From Fragilaria crotonensis (lineage: Eukaryota; Bacillariophyta; Fragilariophyceae; Fragilariales; Fragilariaceae): a stretch of DNA of 60,073 nt. The first letter of the stretch is position 1; every line of letters starts with the position of its first letter. Under the pieces are notes generated by a model. That model worked only from the letters and a program-made list of their open reading frames with translations, was not told the origin of the DNA and did no database searches. The stretch is from NCBI GenBank assembly GCA_022925895.1, contig JAKSYS010000371.1, positions 1 through 60,073 of the forward strand, read 5' to 3'. Positions 11,585 through 23,594 of the stretch are shown here, piece by piece. The position numbers and the translations under genes are program-made.

Positions 11585-14039
11585 CTACGTAGGCGTTGAG
11601 TCGTCTTGGTCGGCATCCCCATCTTCGCTCGTCGACAAAACAGCGCCTTCTTCCTTTGGAAGGTTTGCATCATCACTTCCTTCATCCGAAAAATCCAAAC
11701 GTCGACCCTGCAGCGTCGTCCCTTCATCATCCGTCTCAAACTTGGAAATACTTACAACCTTGAGGTCTTCAAACTGATCCTCCGCGATTTGCAGAAATTC
11801 ATGCGTACTCATGGAAAATATGTTCGCGTCTTGAGACGGACGTTTTAACTTACTTCCGCTCGGTGGGCTTGAGGGTATGTCGGTCTTAGAGTTGTCGCGT
11901 AGAGAAGGAGATTGACTCAGAAAGGAGCGCCACCGAGGAACATGTGCTCCGCCCTTCTTTTCCTCGTCACATTTCTTCTCTTCCATCGACGTAGTGGGAG
12001 AATCTGGATGCACGAGAGATGATGGTTTCTTCGTTGGAGTATTAAAAACGGGGCTCGCTGATAAGTCTTGCGGCGGATCATTCGAAGTCAGTGTTAGTAG
12101 ACTGCCTTGAAATTGATGTTGCTTTGTTGGCGTACCGGCGATCTTTTCGTCGGGCGGTGACATTGCACAAGCTTTCCCGGCAGACGCATGTCCAGATCGC
12201 TTCGGTGTCGCTTCAATGTCGTCCGTCTCCACAACTGCATTGGAAGCGTCAAAAGCACGGGGTGCTTTTTGTTTGTGTAGACGATCCAAGTGATGCCGAT
12301 GGAATATAGTGCGACACCTCATCGTCATCGTCGTCATCCAATCCAACAGGCAGTGTTTGTCGATAGAGTGATCCATTGTCGGATAGCACGGATATCTGAC
12401 TCGTGGCGGAACCCCTTCGCTTTGATGGTCCATAATCTTCCCTCATCGTGACTTGAGTTGGGAAAGCCCCAAACGCCGACACCTGACCATGATCTGATTT
12501 AACGGATGTTTTGCTTGCATTTGAACCCCTCCTTACTGCCGGACCGTAATCTGATGTGAAGGATGCGTTACTCGCAAACGATCCGCGTCTCTCTCTTGGG
12601 CCATAGTCGCTGACCAACTCTTCACTACCGGTAGTTGCCGGTTCACTAGCGGCTGTGGCACTCGAATTCTGCTTCTTTCGGGCATTCATTTCCCTCAATA
12701 GTTGTTCCAATTTCTCAATTCGTTTCTTTGTGCTGGCCGTGTGTTTCTTCGCAGCATAGTACTTGCGTTGCGAGTCCATCGACGCCTCTGACAACAAGGA
12801 CAACTGGCTCTGTTGCGAGAACTGACTGGTAAGACTTTGTTCATCATCCTCGAGATCCGAAAAGTCGGCATTCCTGTCTGCAAGGTCAAAATCAAAAAAC
12901 CACGAACTTGTCTCCTTTAAATCAAACGAGTCGGTTCGATGCAATCGCGTCGCCCCTCCTCCACTTTGTTGCGAATGGACCGACACGGTTTCCTGGATCT
13001 CTTCAAAGTCCTTCATCAATTTTCGATACGATTGAACATCTATAAATCGATCTTCCAACTTTTGCAATCGTTTGGATTGTTTGTTGGACTTTTCCTGCAA
13101 TTGCACTTGTATTTGCAACTTGTTAAATTCCGCCAATGTTTGTCGATCGACGGCCCCCGGCGGTTCCGGAGGTGGATTCACGACCGAACTGTGCGCGGGT
13201 GGAGAAATGTGTGGATGATGCCTCACAATCGACGTCGGACGGGCCACACGTCGCTGATGACGGGCCTTGACTGCCGACATGGGACGAGAAGGCGATGGAG
13301 AACGATGATTGCGACGCTTTTTCTTGATGCTGTTGCTGTTGTTGCTGGTATCAAGAGGTCGACGAGAGGTCAGAATAGGACCAGGTTCCATTTCCCATGC
13401 GGAAATGGCATTGGGATCTAGGGATCCTTCGACAATTCGTTGATAGGAATCTTCTTCGTCGGAAGGTGCATCTGGGTCCACTTCTTCGGGTATCATGATA
13501 CGATCGAGTCCATCGAGGAGAAATGACGGCGATGACATTTGGTATGGTGAATTGTCATGAGATTGATAGTCACTAGCAGCAGTACCCATCGAGAGTGGAC
13601 TGACAACGGAATTTCGAATTGATGACAAGGGAGTAATCATAGAACTCAGTGGTGAGACTTGTAGAGTACTTGCACCCTTGGGAGTTTCCGGTGGCGGCGA
13701 GATGCACATGGTTGAAGCTGGTGTTGCGGGATGAGTTCGTTCCGATATTGTCGGTGATTGTGGTACAAGTGTTACGCCTGGGCTATCGCCTGTTCCAACA
13801 TCGACATGGCTGTACGTGCCGCTGAGGAGAAGTTTCAATTTGTTGGGGACACGACCGCGCTGGTGAGGCAGAGATGCCTCAGATGCTTTACTGGTACTGT
13901 TCGACTTCACTGGAGACTGATTGTTCGCCCGGGACAGCGATTGTGCTTCTGAAAGTGATATCCCCTTTTCTTTTCCGAAGAGCGCGACGTTGATCCCCAC
14001 TAGAGGATCAATGACGTGTACACTTAGACACTGGCCCAT
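11585..14039 (-). CDS. Putative N-myristoylated coiled-coil phosphoprotein
   Basis: The ATG at 14039 gives MGQCLSVHVID, a good N-myristoylation context (Met-Gly with Ser at position 6) with Cys4 available for palmitoylation, so membrane anchoring is likely. The body is Ser/Pro-rich with two predicted coiled coils (around NKLQIQVQLQEKSNKQSKRL and KKRIEKLEQLLREMNARKK). The C-terminal half has three copies of DYGPxxRRGSxxS, each holding a basophilic kinase site (RRxS). I recognise no enzyme domain; a scaffold or signalling adaptor is an inference. The frame changes by one base near 12250-12270, in a run of five A or four C, so the two halves (14039-12249 and 12433-11585) are probably one protein of about 818 residues. 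It ends 88 bp from the stop of the convergent remodeller gene. Confidence 0.7.
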
Positions 14040-15764
14040 TATTATTAACTCTTCAGAAAGAGGTGCGCTTTGCACCTTTCTGCTTTCAGGGGGCTGAGTG
14101 CTGAATGTTCAATGCTCAGTGCTTGGAGTCACCAGGGAAGAGAGTACAAGGCGTAAACCTTCCAAACTCACAATTCTTGCTGATGCGGTGATCAGTGCCA
14201 GAACAGTCTTGAGATTTTCAAATCACTCTCCGTGTTTTTTGGTAACTGGACAATCATTTAAGGGTAGAACTTGTACCATGTATCACGTTGTTCCAAGTAC
14301 AGTCCCGCGAAGGCATTTATGTTTTCGTTGGAGGAATGTTCTCTGGGCGCCAAAGTACAAGTACTGGTTGTGTTCGTCTGATAGTATACACTTGTTTTTT
14401 TGTTGAGATCGTGTAGACATCAACTACTGCCATAGTATGGAGATTGGCGTATGGCTAACGTGTTCTGTTGACCGGAGCACCTCTCTCCGATTTTAAATCG
14501 GGACGTATGCCAAAACTCGATTCACAGACCTGCATACTTGTAGATTCAATTTGCGACTCACATGCATTGATGGACGTCACAGTTTTGGGAAGAAAATCCA
14601 AGCCTGGATGGCGTCGAGAGTCCCGTTAAACCCGAAGCGATCATTCTAAGGGGAATCTGTATGAATATTTGCAAAGATCTATACAGAGTACATATGACGT
14701 ACCGTCTAGAATTGACAAGTAGTAGTGCTACTGTACCTGCTACCCACCTACTACCGTAGATTCAGCATACATACTCCACGAGTTCTGAGGTATCAGGTAT
14801 GTACAACGTTCAGGTACTGCACTACTACGTGGTACTTCATTTTACTACAAGAATAAGCAGGGATTGGAAGTAAATAACCACCGGTACCGGTAACCAAATA
14901 CCGATGGTATTATACTGTACCACTACTGTGATTTTTAAAATGCCCAATAACTGGTTACCTGCGAGTTGCAATATACCAACCAGTAACCAAGACCCTTGGT
15001 TATTTTCTACTGAGTTTAGTCGGTAGTATTTTGAATTCCGGTGTTCGGGAATACCAGTCGGAATTTCCATAAATGTTCTGTCCTGCATCAGTGTGTTTAC
15101 GGTTCATTTCTGTACTGTAGTACTGAAGTTTACTGTTACTGTAGTGTTTTTACTACCATTATACCTACCGGACGAAACCAATGGAACCGAGTAAGTACTG
15201 CGATTCGAAAAATGAAGAGAAGTTATATTCATACCGGACTGAAGGATTTTTCAATACCAAAATACCTCCCACTGCAACAGCACAATACCATTCTACCTAC
15301 TGGAGGACTGTAATACCAGATTCAACGTGGGACAGTATTATTTTTCCAATCCCTGAGAATAAGAATAGACCAAGAACCTATTGGTCTGCTACTGGCATGA
15401 AGACTTCGTACTCGTAGCAGTACCGTAATCCAAGTACCGTTGATGGTAAATCTTTGCAATGCATGGGTACAAGGTACAAGTAGCGAGTACTCTAGTACCA
15501 GGTACTGTACTTGTACCGTACTTGTACAAGAAACGTACGATGTGTTGAAGGCGTTCGAACGATCTGCACGACTGGATCCTCATTTGTATCCTCAGGATTC
15601 CGCTACGATAGGACGATCGGGGCCACCATTCTGAACGCACCCTTAACCCTGGCTTCACCAAAAAACTGTGACCGACAACAATAGTCACCACCTAATTCGG
15701 AGGATGTGTACTGGAAATCCTGAAAAGTAGAGTCTCCGCTCGTTTGGACGGGGTAAAGCCCACT
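14040..15764. other. Intergenic, palindrome-rich
   Basis: No gene seen. From 14690 to 15540 the sequence is a mosaic of GTAC, ACCGGT and CCAGTAACC-type palindromes and short inverted repeats. The 12-mer TTCCAATCCCTG occurs inverted near 14860 and direct near 15345, possibly the ends of a small decayed element. Confidence 0.6.
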
Positions 15765-17444
15765 CTAGTACTGCAATCTCAGTCGTTTGCCACGTTCGTC
15801 TTGGGACTTGGTTTCGAGGACGGTGGCATCGCGTTTCAAGGTCGCCCCCGAGAGGGTGGCAAGTGATTGAATTGTCGGCGGGAGGATAACATTAATTTCC
15901 TGTCCAAGTTCAATGCGCTCGAGCAGGTCTTTTGCCTTGTCCAACAGGTACTGTCGCTCACCCTGGGTGCAGATATCATCCCAGAGAAGTACTTTTTTAA
16001 AGAAGATTTGGAGTGGGCGATCCATGGCGAAGCAGAACTTGGCACCGAATTCAGGCTCCGATTCGAATCGAGCAGTGAGCATATTGACAATGGAGGCCCA
16101 GCGGCGGGGCTCCAGGACGTAAGAAAGGCCTTTTGTGGCTATCGATCCGTTGCACGTCATCAGTTCAAGCATGTTCAAGGCAGTGTGCAGCTGAATTCGG
16201 AGATCATACGCCGTTTTGGGCGAAAAATAGCCATCCTTCAAGTTGCCGTCACCAAGCTCCACACCTTTTGGGTGAAACATAAAAATACTAAAGCCTCCCG
16301 GTTCCATCGGGTTGTTTTTCTGCGAGAGGAACCCGTCGGAGAAAAACTTGTGAAACCCATCAACCGAATAGGTCCCATCCCAGTCTCGGGTCTCCTCCCG
16401 TAGTAAGTTTGTGGCTTGCTGACGGGTCGTGCTCTTGGTAAGAGACCTCACGAATTCTGAGATCTCCGGCGGATCATCCATGTCCGCCGTAGAGAGGTCC
16501 GTGAATAGTGTATTCTGAATTGGTAACATTGTCTCGAGTTTGGACTCCTCCTCCTCCTCTGGGTCACTCCCCGCTGGACCTAGACTCCTCATGGCCAACA
16601 TTCCCATGATCGTAATGTGATCCTGGAGGATCTCGTCCAAGCGTCCGACGGCAGACTGAGCTGTCGTCGCTGCAGCGCGTGTCAACTTTTCTTTTACGTT
16701 TCGAATCATGGTGTTCATCACGAGAGTCTCAGCGACATCTTCGAGGAAGATTGGCTTCAGCAATGCATTCTCGGATGCCCAGAGCATGGCCAAGAGGCTT
16801 TCAAACCATTCTGCTTCCGATTCCTTAATTCCTCTGAGTCCTTTGCTGTCATTGTATGAGATTTTATGTTTCTTGATAAGAGTATATGCCAATTCCTTCG
16901 CTGAAATACTCTTTGCACCTTTAGCAATGAGGAAGATTTCAGCGCTAATCAGGTGGTGATTAGGATAATTGTCTAGAACATGGTTGCCTTCTGACTGAAG
17001 TTCCCTGAACTCTTCAGCGGACTGAACTGCGAACATGCTTCTGAGGCTTGGACAGGCCGAGGAGTTTCCTGACTTGCGTCTTCCGAAGGCACCCGTGATT
17101 GGCTCCACAGCCTGGATGCGCGAAAAGGTCTTGAAAGTTGCTGTCTCGATATTCCCATTGACAAAAGCAAGAGCCAATCCCTCTCCACTACCACAGGCAA
17201 ATCCATGGTGCAGCAATTGCATATCTCCAACTTCTCCGGGGACAATGAGCATATTGAAGTTCGCACTTTCGACGATTGTCTGGGTAAGCTTGTCCACATC
17301 ATTGAGGTGACTGGCGGATTTGAGCGAGAGTGTCCTCATGTTGGCGTCGAACATAGCTTCAATGCTCCCACCATCTCGTCTGTTGCGACTATAGTAATCC
17401 GTCCAGGTGCCCCAGCAGTCGGTAGCCTTGATCGAGGCAGCCAT
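15765..17444 (-). CDS. Conserved-looking protein of unknown function, 559 residues
   Basis: An intact ORF starting at the ATG at 17444 (MAASIKATDCWG; the codon before it is GTG) with no intron. It is mostly alpha-helical in character, soluble, with no signal peptide, membrane segment or catalytic motif that I recognise. A short acidic run (DPEEEEESKLE) sits near residue 295, and the C-terminus is basic. Length, unbroken frame and balanced composition support a real protein. It lies downstream of, and on the same strand as, tRNase Z with about 0.5 kb between, so they need not be co-transcribed. The function is unknown; I cannot tell whether it is diatom-specific. Confidence 0.75.
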   Translation of the reverse strand: MAASIKATDCWGTWTDYYSRNRRDGGSIEAMFDANMRTLSLKSASHLNDVDKLTQTIVESANFNMLIVPGEVGDMQLLHHGFACGSGEGLALAFVNGNIETATFKTFSRIQAVEPITGAFGRRKSGNSSACPSLRSMFAVQSAEEFRELQSEGNHVLDNYPNHHLISAEIFLIAKGAKSISAKELAYTLIKKHKISYNDSKGLRGIKESEAEWFESLLAMLWASENALLKPIFLEDVAETLVMNTMIRNVKEKLTRAAATTAQSAVGRLDEILQDHITIMGMLAMRSLGPAGSDPEEEEESKLETMLPIQNTLFTDLSTADMDDPPEISEFVRSLTKSTTRQQATNLLREETRDWDGTYSVDGFHKFFSDGFLSQKNNPMEPGGFSIFMFHPKGVELGDGNLKDGYFSPKTAYDLRIQLHTALNMLELMTCNGSIATKGLSYVLEPRRWASIVNMLTARFESEPEFGAKFCFAMDRPLQIFFKKVLLWDDICTQGERQYLLDKAKDLLERIELGQEINVILPPTIQSLATLSGATLKRDATVLETKSQDERGKRLRLQY

Positions 17445-17939
17445 CACAATTCTTAAGGGATTTGAGCTAGCGGTAACGTTCTTAGCAATGATGCGATTGG
17501 TAGAAGTGTAAGATCGAACCTAATTGGTTCAACGTGGGAAGCTGGTGGGCTTCTCCTTCGTCATTCGCATATGATTGGATGAACAACTTGTTCCTGTTCC
17601 GAAGGTTACATCCCGGTCGGGTCATATGTGCATAATGAGATGAGAGCTCCAATTGCAGGTAATAATTGCAGTTTTCCGTTAACTTCAATCCTTGTTGCGT
17701 TTGGTGGGACTGAAGTAACAAGCACGCCGTGTCATTCGATGCAGAGTTTACAGTGCAGCATCGAAGAATCCACGTCCTGTTGTGGCTAGACGACTGGAAC
17801 ATCTCACGTTTTGCGGTCAGATCTATGTTCAAGAGGTTTCCATTGTCGTTCTTGAGGCAAGATGCCACCGACCTGGTTAAAACTAAACTGACTTGCAAGG
17901 ACAACGTGGTTATAAGATCTTCTGAGGCGCGTAGCAGAA
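17445..17939. other. Intergenic between two minus-strand genes
   Basis: No gene supported. The ORF on the minus strand here would start at TTG and shows no domain. The stretch should hold the promoter of the 559-residue protein and the 3' UTR of tRNase Z. Confidence 0.6.
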
Positions 17940-20333
17940 CTACAGAAGTTCACTCCTTGCAAACAGTCCTGGGATGGACATGATCGTCTTGGCGTCGACC
18001 TCCTGGTCGTCGTCATTACACTTTTTGTCGACTTCTTCGGGATACAGCAACCGCATGGCATCCGTAAGCTTGGCGGCCTGCGGAATGGAGACTGGGGTTA
18101 GTTTCATAAAATCGAAACAAAACACCACTGGTGTTACTAACTGGCTTTCCTCGTTGGCAGCATCCGATTTAATCAAGAGCGGCATTTTGGGGTAGCGCTG
18201 TGAAAGTGCGTCAAGAGCACGGCCTTTGCGTTCATCCTCGTGGCGACCGAAAGGGCTTCCCCTACCGTGCAGTGCTTTTTCAGTAGGGCTTCTTCTTCCA
18301 TGCCATCTTCAAAGGTTGCTTCGTGAATCAAAATGTCCGCGTGCTGGCCAAGATCCGCAAACTTGGTCGAGGGTCGACAATCCCCACTGTACGCGATGCG
18401 GCCCAGTAATTCCTTCGGAGAATCCAGCACTAGAGCAAAAGCATGACGACAATGAGAGACTGGGACTGCGAGGAGCGACGTTATGCCCAGTCGTAATTCC
18501 AGCTGTTGGCTCAATACTGGATCGGGTGTGGCTGGGGCTACCAAATCATAACAATTCAGCCAACGATACGAGCCACACACCGTCGGATCTATTGCTTCAT
18601 ACTCGACCAAGAAGTCGAACAAATTGGGCGGTGCGATCAATATCAGCGGTTCGCCCGTCTTTCGCTCTGAGAGGAGGCGAAGGATTCCCAAATGATGATC
18701 AGCGTGGGGATGGGAAATCCAGACTGCTTGAATGCTTTCGAGTAACGAATCACGGAATGCTTTTTGGTTGTCGGAGCGCAACAGTTGTCCAACTGTACCT
18801 TCACCACAATCCAAGAGGATTCGTTGGTGTCGCTCCAAGGTCACGCAAATTCCCGTCACGTTGCGATGTTTACATGGCAACGCTGATCCCGTACCCGTAA
18901 AGAGAATCTCGCCACAGCCTGATTCGTTCCTCAAGGTAGGCAGTACCATCGATTTGTCCGCGACTTCTGATGCTCCGGATAACTTAACAAACAGTTTCGC
19001 AGCTTCTACCTTTTCTTTCCATAGCTCAGACACCGCGTCATCCTTGATACCAGCTTTGGAACGTGGAATGAGGATGTATTCCAAATGGCGCTTTCCACAG
19101 TCATTGTTCCCGGAACATCATGATGAGGAGTTTCTACGACGTCATGAAGTGGCGAGGGTAAATGTCAGCATGAATCAAAGATCTCATCATACCACCGAGA
19201 CTAGCGGCCACAAATGGAGTGCTTTCTGTGTTTTGGTTGCCGTTCAGTGTTTCGTTGGCGTCCATCCAAATGTGGGTTGTACACGTAGGAAACGATTGGA
19301 CCCATGATTGATATTCGATATCTATAGTCAGGTCACGAGGGGTCATGTGCACCATGAGATCCAACTGCGTCTCCATATTTTGAATGTTCTGAAAGGACTG
19401 GAGTCGCTTGTTTTCTTGCAATTGTCGCAAAACATGCTTCGTTGGGCAGTAAACGACCACAATGGCAAGCCCAGGATGGCCAGCTTCCAGTACTTGATGA
19501 GGCTGCACAGTGATCTCCTTCCCGTCCTTAGCAAATGTGACGCAATTCCCATTCTTAAGTTGTGAATAGAGCGGTCCTTTTGGGATTCCCAATTCAGCGG
19601 CCCGATCCGGTCGAAATCGTCCCACCAAGGGCGGTGTTTGAAAAATGAATGACTGAATGGGGACTGACACTTGGTCGTCGAGTGCGTGTTGGAAGGCCAA
19701 CGCTCGGATAGTATAGTCCACGAAAGCATCAGAGTCGGAATTGCTCTTTTTCATCTTTTTCCGTTTCGGTTCGTGTATTATTGCGTGGGGCTGGTCATGC
19801 TCGCCTTCTCGGACGACAAATTCAAACCGATCTCGCCTCATAAAGTGGCGCAAGGAGTGTACAAAGGCTTGCGTCCCAACGGGACCATGTAACTCTATTC
19901 CTCCTGTAACTTCTTCAGTTCGATGTTTCGATTCGTTTGAAGGCATCTGTTGTTGCTTCCTTCCATCCGTTCCTGAAGATACTTCATTCGAAGCATTCGT
20001 CGTCTTGTCAGTCGTTCCGTTGTTCTGAGGTTGTTTGTTATTGCTCCTGTTTGCTTTTTCTTGTTGCATAGCTGCCACTGCCAACGTGGCATTCTCAGAG
20101 GCATCTGCCAGCGTCAATAATAGTCCAGGAAGCCCTCCGAGAACTGTTGGATGCAGACGAGTCAGACAGATACGTTTCACGGTCTTGAGTTTCAAGCCGG
20201 ACGCTTCGAGAAAGGCTCGTTGACAGCCTTCGCCACAATTAACAAGGATTTTGTCGCCATTTGGGGCTACTAGAAGGAGAGATGGAGTTGAATCAACACT
20301 AGCAGTTGTCAGGATACGAACGGCACTAGTCAT
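17940..20333 (-). CDS. ELAC2: Long-form tRNase Z (ELAC2-like 3' tRNA endonuclease)
   Basis: This metallo-beta-lactamase nuclease removes 3' trailers from precursor tRNAs. The N-terminal half (ATG 20333) carries the degenerate fold typical of long forms (ILVNCGEGCQRAFLEASG, LTRLHPTVLGGLPGLLLTL). The C-terminal half has the catalytic elements: GTGSALPCKHRNV, LLDCGEGTVGQL, the zinc motif SHPHADHHLG, AYSGDCRPS and ILIHEATFED. The last motif, expected as LTHFSQRYPK, appears as LTHFHSATPK because one T is missing at 18203-18205. Between the halves (19150-19080) the frame is also lost; two further missing T residues would restore a continuous reading through VPGTMTVESA into YILIPRSKAG. With those repairs the protein is about 790 residues. 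No transit peptide is obvious. The three breaks look like homopolymer errors, not an intron, because no GT-AG pair restores the frame. Confidence 0.9.
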
Positions 20334-21057
20334 TGGAGGAATTGAAAGAACGACTATTACGTCGCTGGTATGTTGATTTATGTGGCATCAAGTATCATTC
20401 ATCAAATTGACAATCTGCAAAGAATGCTTCGTCCGAGTCGGTGGTTGATTGTTGCTGTTTGAGTCCTCCGAGCCCAATGGACTACTGACTACTGTACTAC
20501 TCCTTACTACCGTAGATAGCAAGTGAAATACTACGTACTACCGCAGGTAATGCAACCAGGAACCAGGTACCAAGAACCCGACAACAATGCTGTACAGTAG
20601 ACGTAGAAGACTATACTCTACTACCGGTACCTTGATGTCCCTCCATATACAGTAGTAATTTTTCGCCAACTCACGCAAATAAATGATGATGCTACCATTA
20701 CCTTTGTGCTCGGAGTACTGCACTACTTGTACTGCATCGATCCCGTGTTGCACGAAAGCACGACGCCCGACGCATCGAATGGGTTGATCGTTATATTTGA
20801 TACTGTACCTGGTACTGTACCTGGTAGCATGCTGTAAAGATACAGCATACTGTACTCGAGAGTACAGCGTACTATCATCTCATTATTCCTAAGGACAGGG
20901 ATAGATGATGTACTGGTCTATAGCTAGTACTGGTAGGCTCATCAGCCACCCAAGAAACAACCTTCACTCGCTGCGCCACATTTCGCAAAACTTATATTTC
21001 GTGGTCCTATCGAACGACCTTCAACTATCAAGAAAAACATGCTGTTGACGAAGGGGC
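20334..21057. other. Intergenic, divergent promoters, GTAC-rich
   Basis: No gene seen. It lies between tRNase Z (minus) and the pseudouridine synthase (plus). Palindromic GTAC clusters occur at 20500-20640 and 20800-20880, including near-repeated TGTACCTGGTAC-type blocks. Confidence 0.6.
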
Positions 21058-22429
21058 ATGATTGAACGACTTGCACGCCTTTCTCCTTCCCTTTCGCCTC
21101 GTCAAACAATGGTGTTGAGCATGGAAAGGTCGTTATCGTTCACGACAACATGCGGGCTGTTGTTAACGACGCAACCAGCGCTAGCATTCATCCCACAACA
21201 TTCGAGACGCTGCCCACTGTCAACAAAGTCAACAGCAACGTCGATGCAGTCCATTTTGCAGCCAGAAGCACTGAAACATGAAATTCACGAAGCATGGAAA
21301 GCAGGTGAGACGGATGGTGTTCTCAAACTGGCAGCTGGTCTTGAAATCGAACGATACGACGTTCACGACTTGGTTTTATCCACACTCGATGCTGTCCCTG
21401 TCAGGGGCAAACAGCGGAGTGCTCAACGCCTGGATTGGGTCATGCTCTCAATTGCAAGATATTGAACTCGGCGCCGAACGCGCGTGGCAGCTGCTCGATA
21501 TCTACGATTCATTGGAGGATCTGGGCCTGACATTGTGGCACTGTCACTAGTGTACAATGCCATGACACGACCAGATTTGTCACAAAGTATCACATCTTGG
21601 GCAACATGGCGCTCGACCGAGCCCAGCGTCTCGCCAAGAAACAGGGTGGGTCAAAGACGCAAATCATTGGTAGCATCTGCGCGTAAACAAGGTGGCAATC
21701 GAGCCGACGAACTGTTCGAGTTACATGGTGTTGAGCGATTGCACGAGTCTGATCATGACCTTATTGTCAGCAAACCCAGCGGTATGGTATGCGTGCACAA
21801 GCATACGACAGGATCTGGAAAATTGACCGCTTCAAGGCGAAAGCATCAACGAGAAGGCAGCGACTCTGAGGATTTGGACATTTCCCTTGAAGCAGCGTTG
21901 CTGGATGTAGGGATTCTCCTGTCTACTATCAACGTCGATGGTCGTGGCTTAGTGCATCGGATTGATCGAGGCACGTCCGGCTGCATGATTTTGGCCAAAA
22001 CGGACGAGCGTCACGCACAGCTAGTAGCTGAATTTTTTCCTGCGCAACATCAAGAAGGAATACAGTGCACTTGTCACCCTGCCAGAGTCTGATATTCCTG
22101 ACTCGGGTTCAATAGACCTTCCGGTCCAGGGCCGACCGGCTCTTTCACATTACTCGGTTGACGAACGCGTGACATCTAACAAAGCACTTTTGCGGATTCA
22201 AACCATGACAGGTCGCAAACATCAAGTTCGTGTGCATTGCGCGGAAGGATTGCAGGCACCTATTGTTGGCGACACGAAATATGCCAATAGAACATCTGAC
22301 CCGAACGTTAGCAGCGGTGTCAAGCTGAAGGAACGGTTTTGTTTGCACGCGTCTTCTCTTCATGTTCCTGGTATACCAAAAATTGAGGCACCAGTCCCAA
22401 CCTGGTGGGAGGACAGTACTCTGAGATAG
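21058..22429 (+). CDS. RluA-family RNA pseudouridine synthase, probably plastid-targeted; frame broken by indels
   Basis: The catalytic motif is clear at about 21950: GRGLVHRIDRGTSGCMIL, with the nucleophilic Asp in HRID. LIVSKPSGMVCVHKH lies upstream, and TMTGRKHQVRVHCA with PIVGDTKYA downstream, so the family is secure. Such enzymes isomerise uridine in rRNA or tRNA. The N-terminus is a signal peptide ending TTQPALAFIPQH, which fits the diatom 'ASAF'-type cleavage motif for plastid import; the best start is then the ATG at 21109 or 21121 rather than 21058. Residues about 90-230 look helical and PPR-like (LNAWIGSCSQLQ, DIVALSLVYNAM). The frame changes about five times (near 21400, 21530, 21590, 21650 and in the T run at 22032-22037). 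All are one- or two-base events, so assembly error is likelier than decay, but a pseudogene is not excluded. Confidence 0.75.
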
Positions 22430-23085
22430 CGTAGTGTGAGGAAACCTTGTTTCAGTGAGCTAGTTCCGTTGCACCTGTTCTGACAAATAATGCATAGGGT
22501 GAATCTAGAATTATTCTCCTCGATTATGACTCAATGACTCCTCGCAGCTTGTCATCCCTTGTCCCCTCTGGGGCAGCAATTTGACGGAGTTGAGATGAAG
22601 CGAGACCTAGATAGTGTCTGCACAATCGTCCGATCTATCGGAGCCTTTCCATGTGATTATAGAACTGGGATGAGAAGGGAACTCCAATGCAGTACTTCGA
22701 TTACCCGCTATTACGTGGCGTCACTGGGTCCAGCATTTTGGCGCTTGTTCCTCTACCCTTCGTTTACAGGCAGACAATTGCTGACAACAGCGTTTCAATT
22801 GTTGAGAAACTGGCGACTCTGCTCTCTCGCGATAAACGATACACGACTCAAATGTGGCACGGACGGAGTTCGCGTTCCTGTTTGATCGCCGTTGATCGTA
22901 CACGTACTACCTGGTACAATACTCGGTGTATATATGTACTGTACATCTGCTATCAGCAACAACAACAAGAACACCCGCACAAAGCTCCTTCCTTCACGTA
23001 CTCCGAGCACACTTTGGTCGTGGCACCCCTCGACCACAATCCCACAACGAGGGAGAAACAGACCGCGTGAAAAATCGTGCAAGCC
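22430..23085. other. Intergenic, between two plus-strand genes
   Basis: No gene supported. A TATA-like TATATGTAC lies near 22929, and (CAACAA)-type sequence follows near 22955. It probably holds the promoter and 5' UTR of the small membrane protein at 23086. Confidence 0.5.
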
Positions 23086-23497
23086 ATGGAGGAATCCACC
23101 GAGTCGAACGCAGCCTCGCTCTATCACGAGGAGTTCCAGCCTCCTTTTCTACCCCTTTTGGTTCTTGTCCCATTTCTGCTCCCTGCCTTTTGGACATACA
23201 GTGTCGACGTTACGGAAGAACTTCTCCTTTGGATACAGCTGGAACATGGCCCGGAAATCCGCCGCCAGGTCTCAGATTGTATCTGCCACTCAAGTTCCGG
23301 AAATCCGTGGACTGACCCAATGGGGAGGCTGGGGTATTCGTTACAACCTCAAAGGGGATACCGGATACATCGTGAAGGATGGGCCTGGTGTTCGCATTAC
23401 CGTTCTCAACCAAAACCAGAAGGAGCAAGTTTATTTCTTCAATTGCAGCGATCCAGAAAAGGTTTGCAAATTGTTGAACTTGCCACCGAAGGAGTAG
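23086..23497 (+). CDS. Small membrane protein resembling bacterial DUF6141
   Basis: ATG 23086 begins MEESTESNAASLYHEEFQ. A hydrophobic segment follows (PPFLPLLVLVPFLLPAFW), consistent with one transmembrane helix or hairpin. After it come KSAARSQIVSATQVPEI, TQWGGWGIRY, GYIVKDGPGVRI and DPEKVCKLL. From memory, the order 'acidic Tyr-Glu-Glu, membrane segment, GGWGIR, GVRI, DPEKV' is that of a bacterial membrane family (DUF6141/PH-like); a domain search is needed. The two halves are in different frames. The shift lies near 23215-23240 (VDVTEEL to FSFGYSWNMARKS) and is one more single-base event. About 137 residues after repair. Function unknown. Confidence 0.6.
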
Positions 23498-23594
23498 TGT
23501 GGATTGGAAATGTTGTACTACTGACGTTATCACTTATCAAATTGGCTTAACTCAAAATGTCATGGTGATTACTACTGTATCCTTAGCCACAAAG

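Noticed and set aside
17482-17904. 140-codon minus-strand ORF between two genes
   Set aside because: Starts at TTG, lacks domains and is likely UTR or intergenic.
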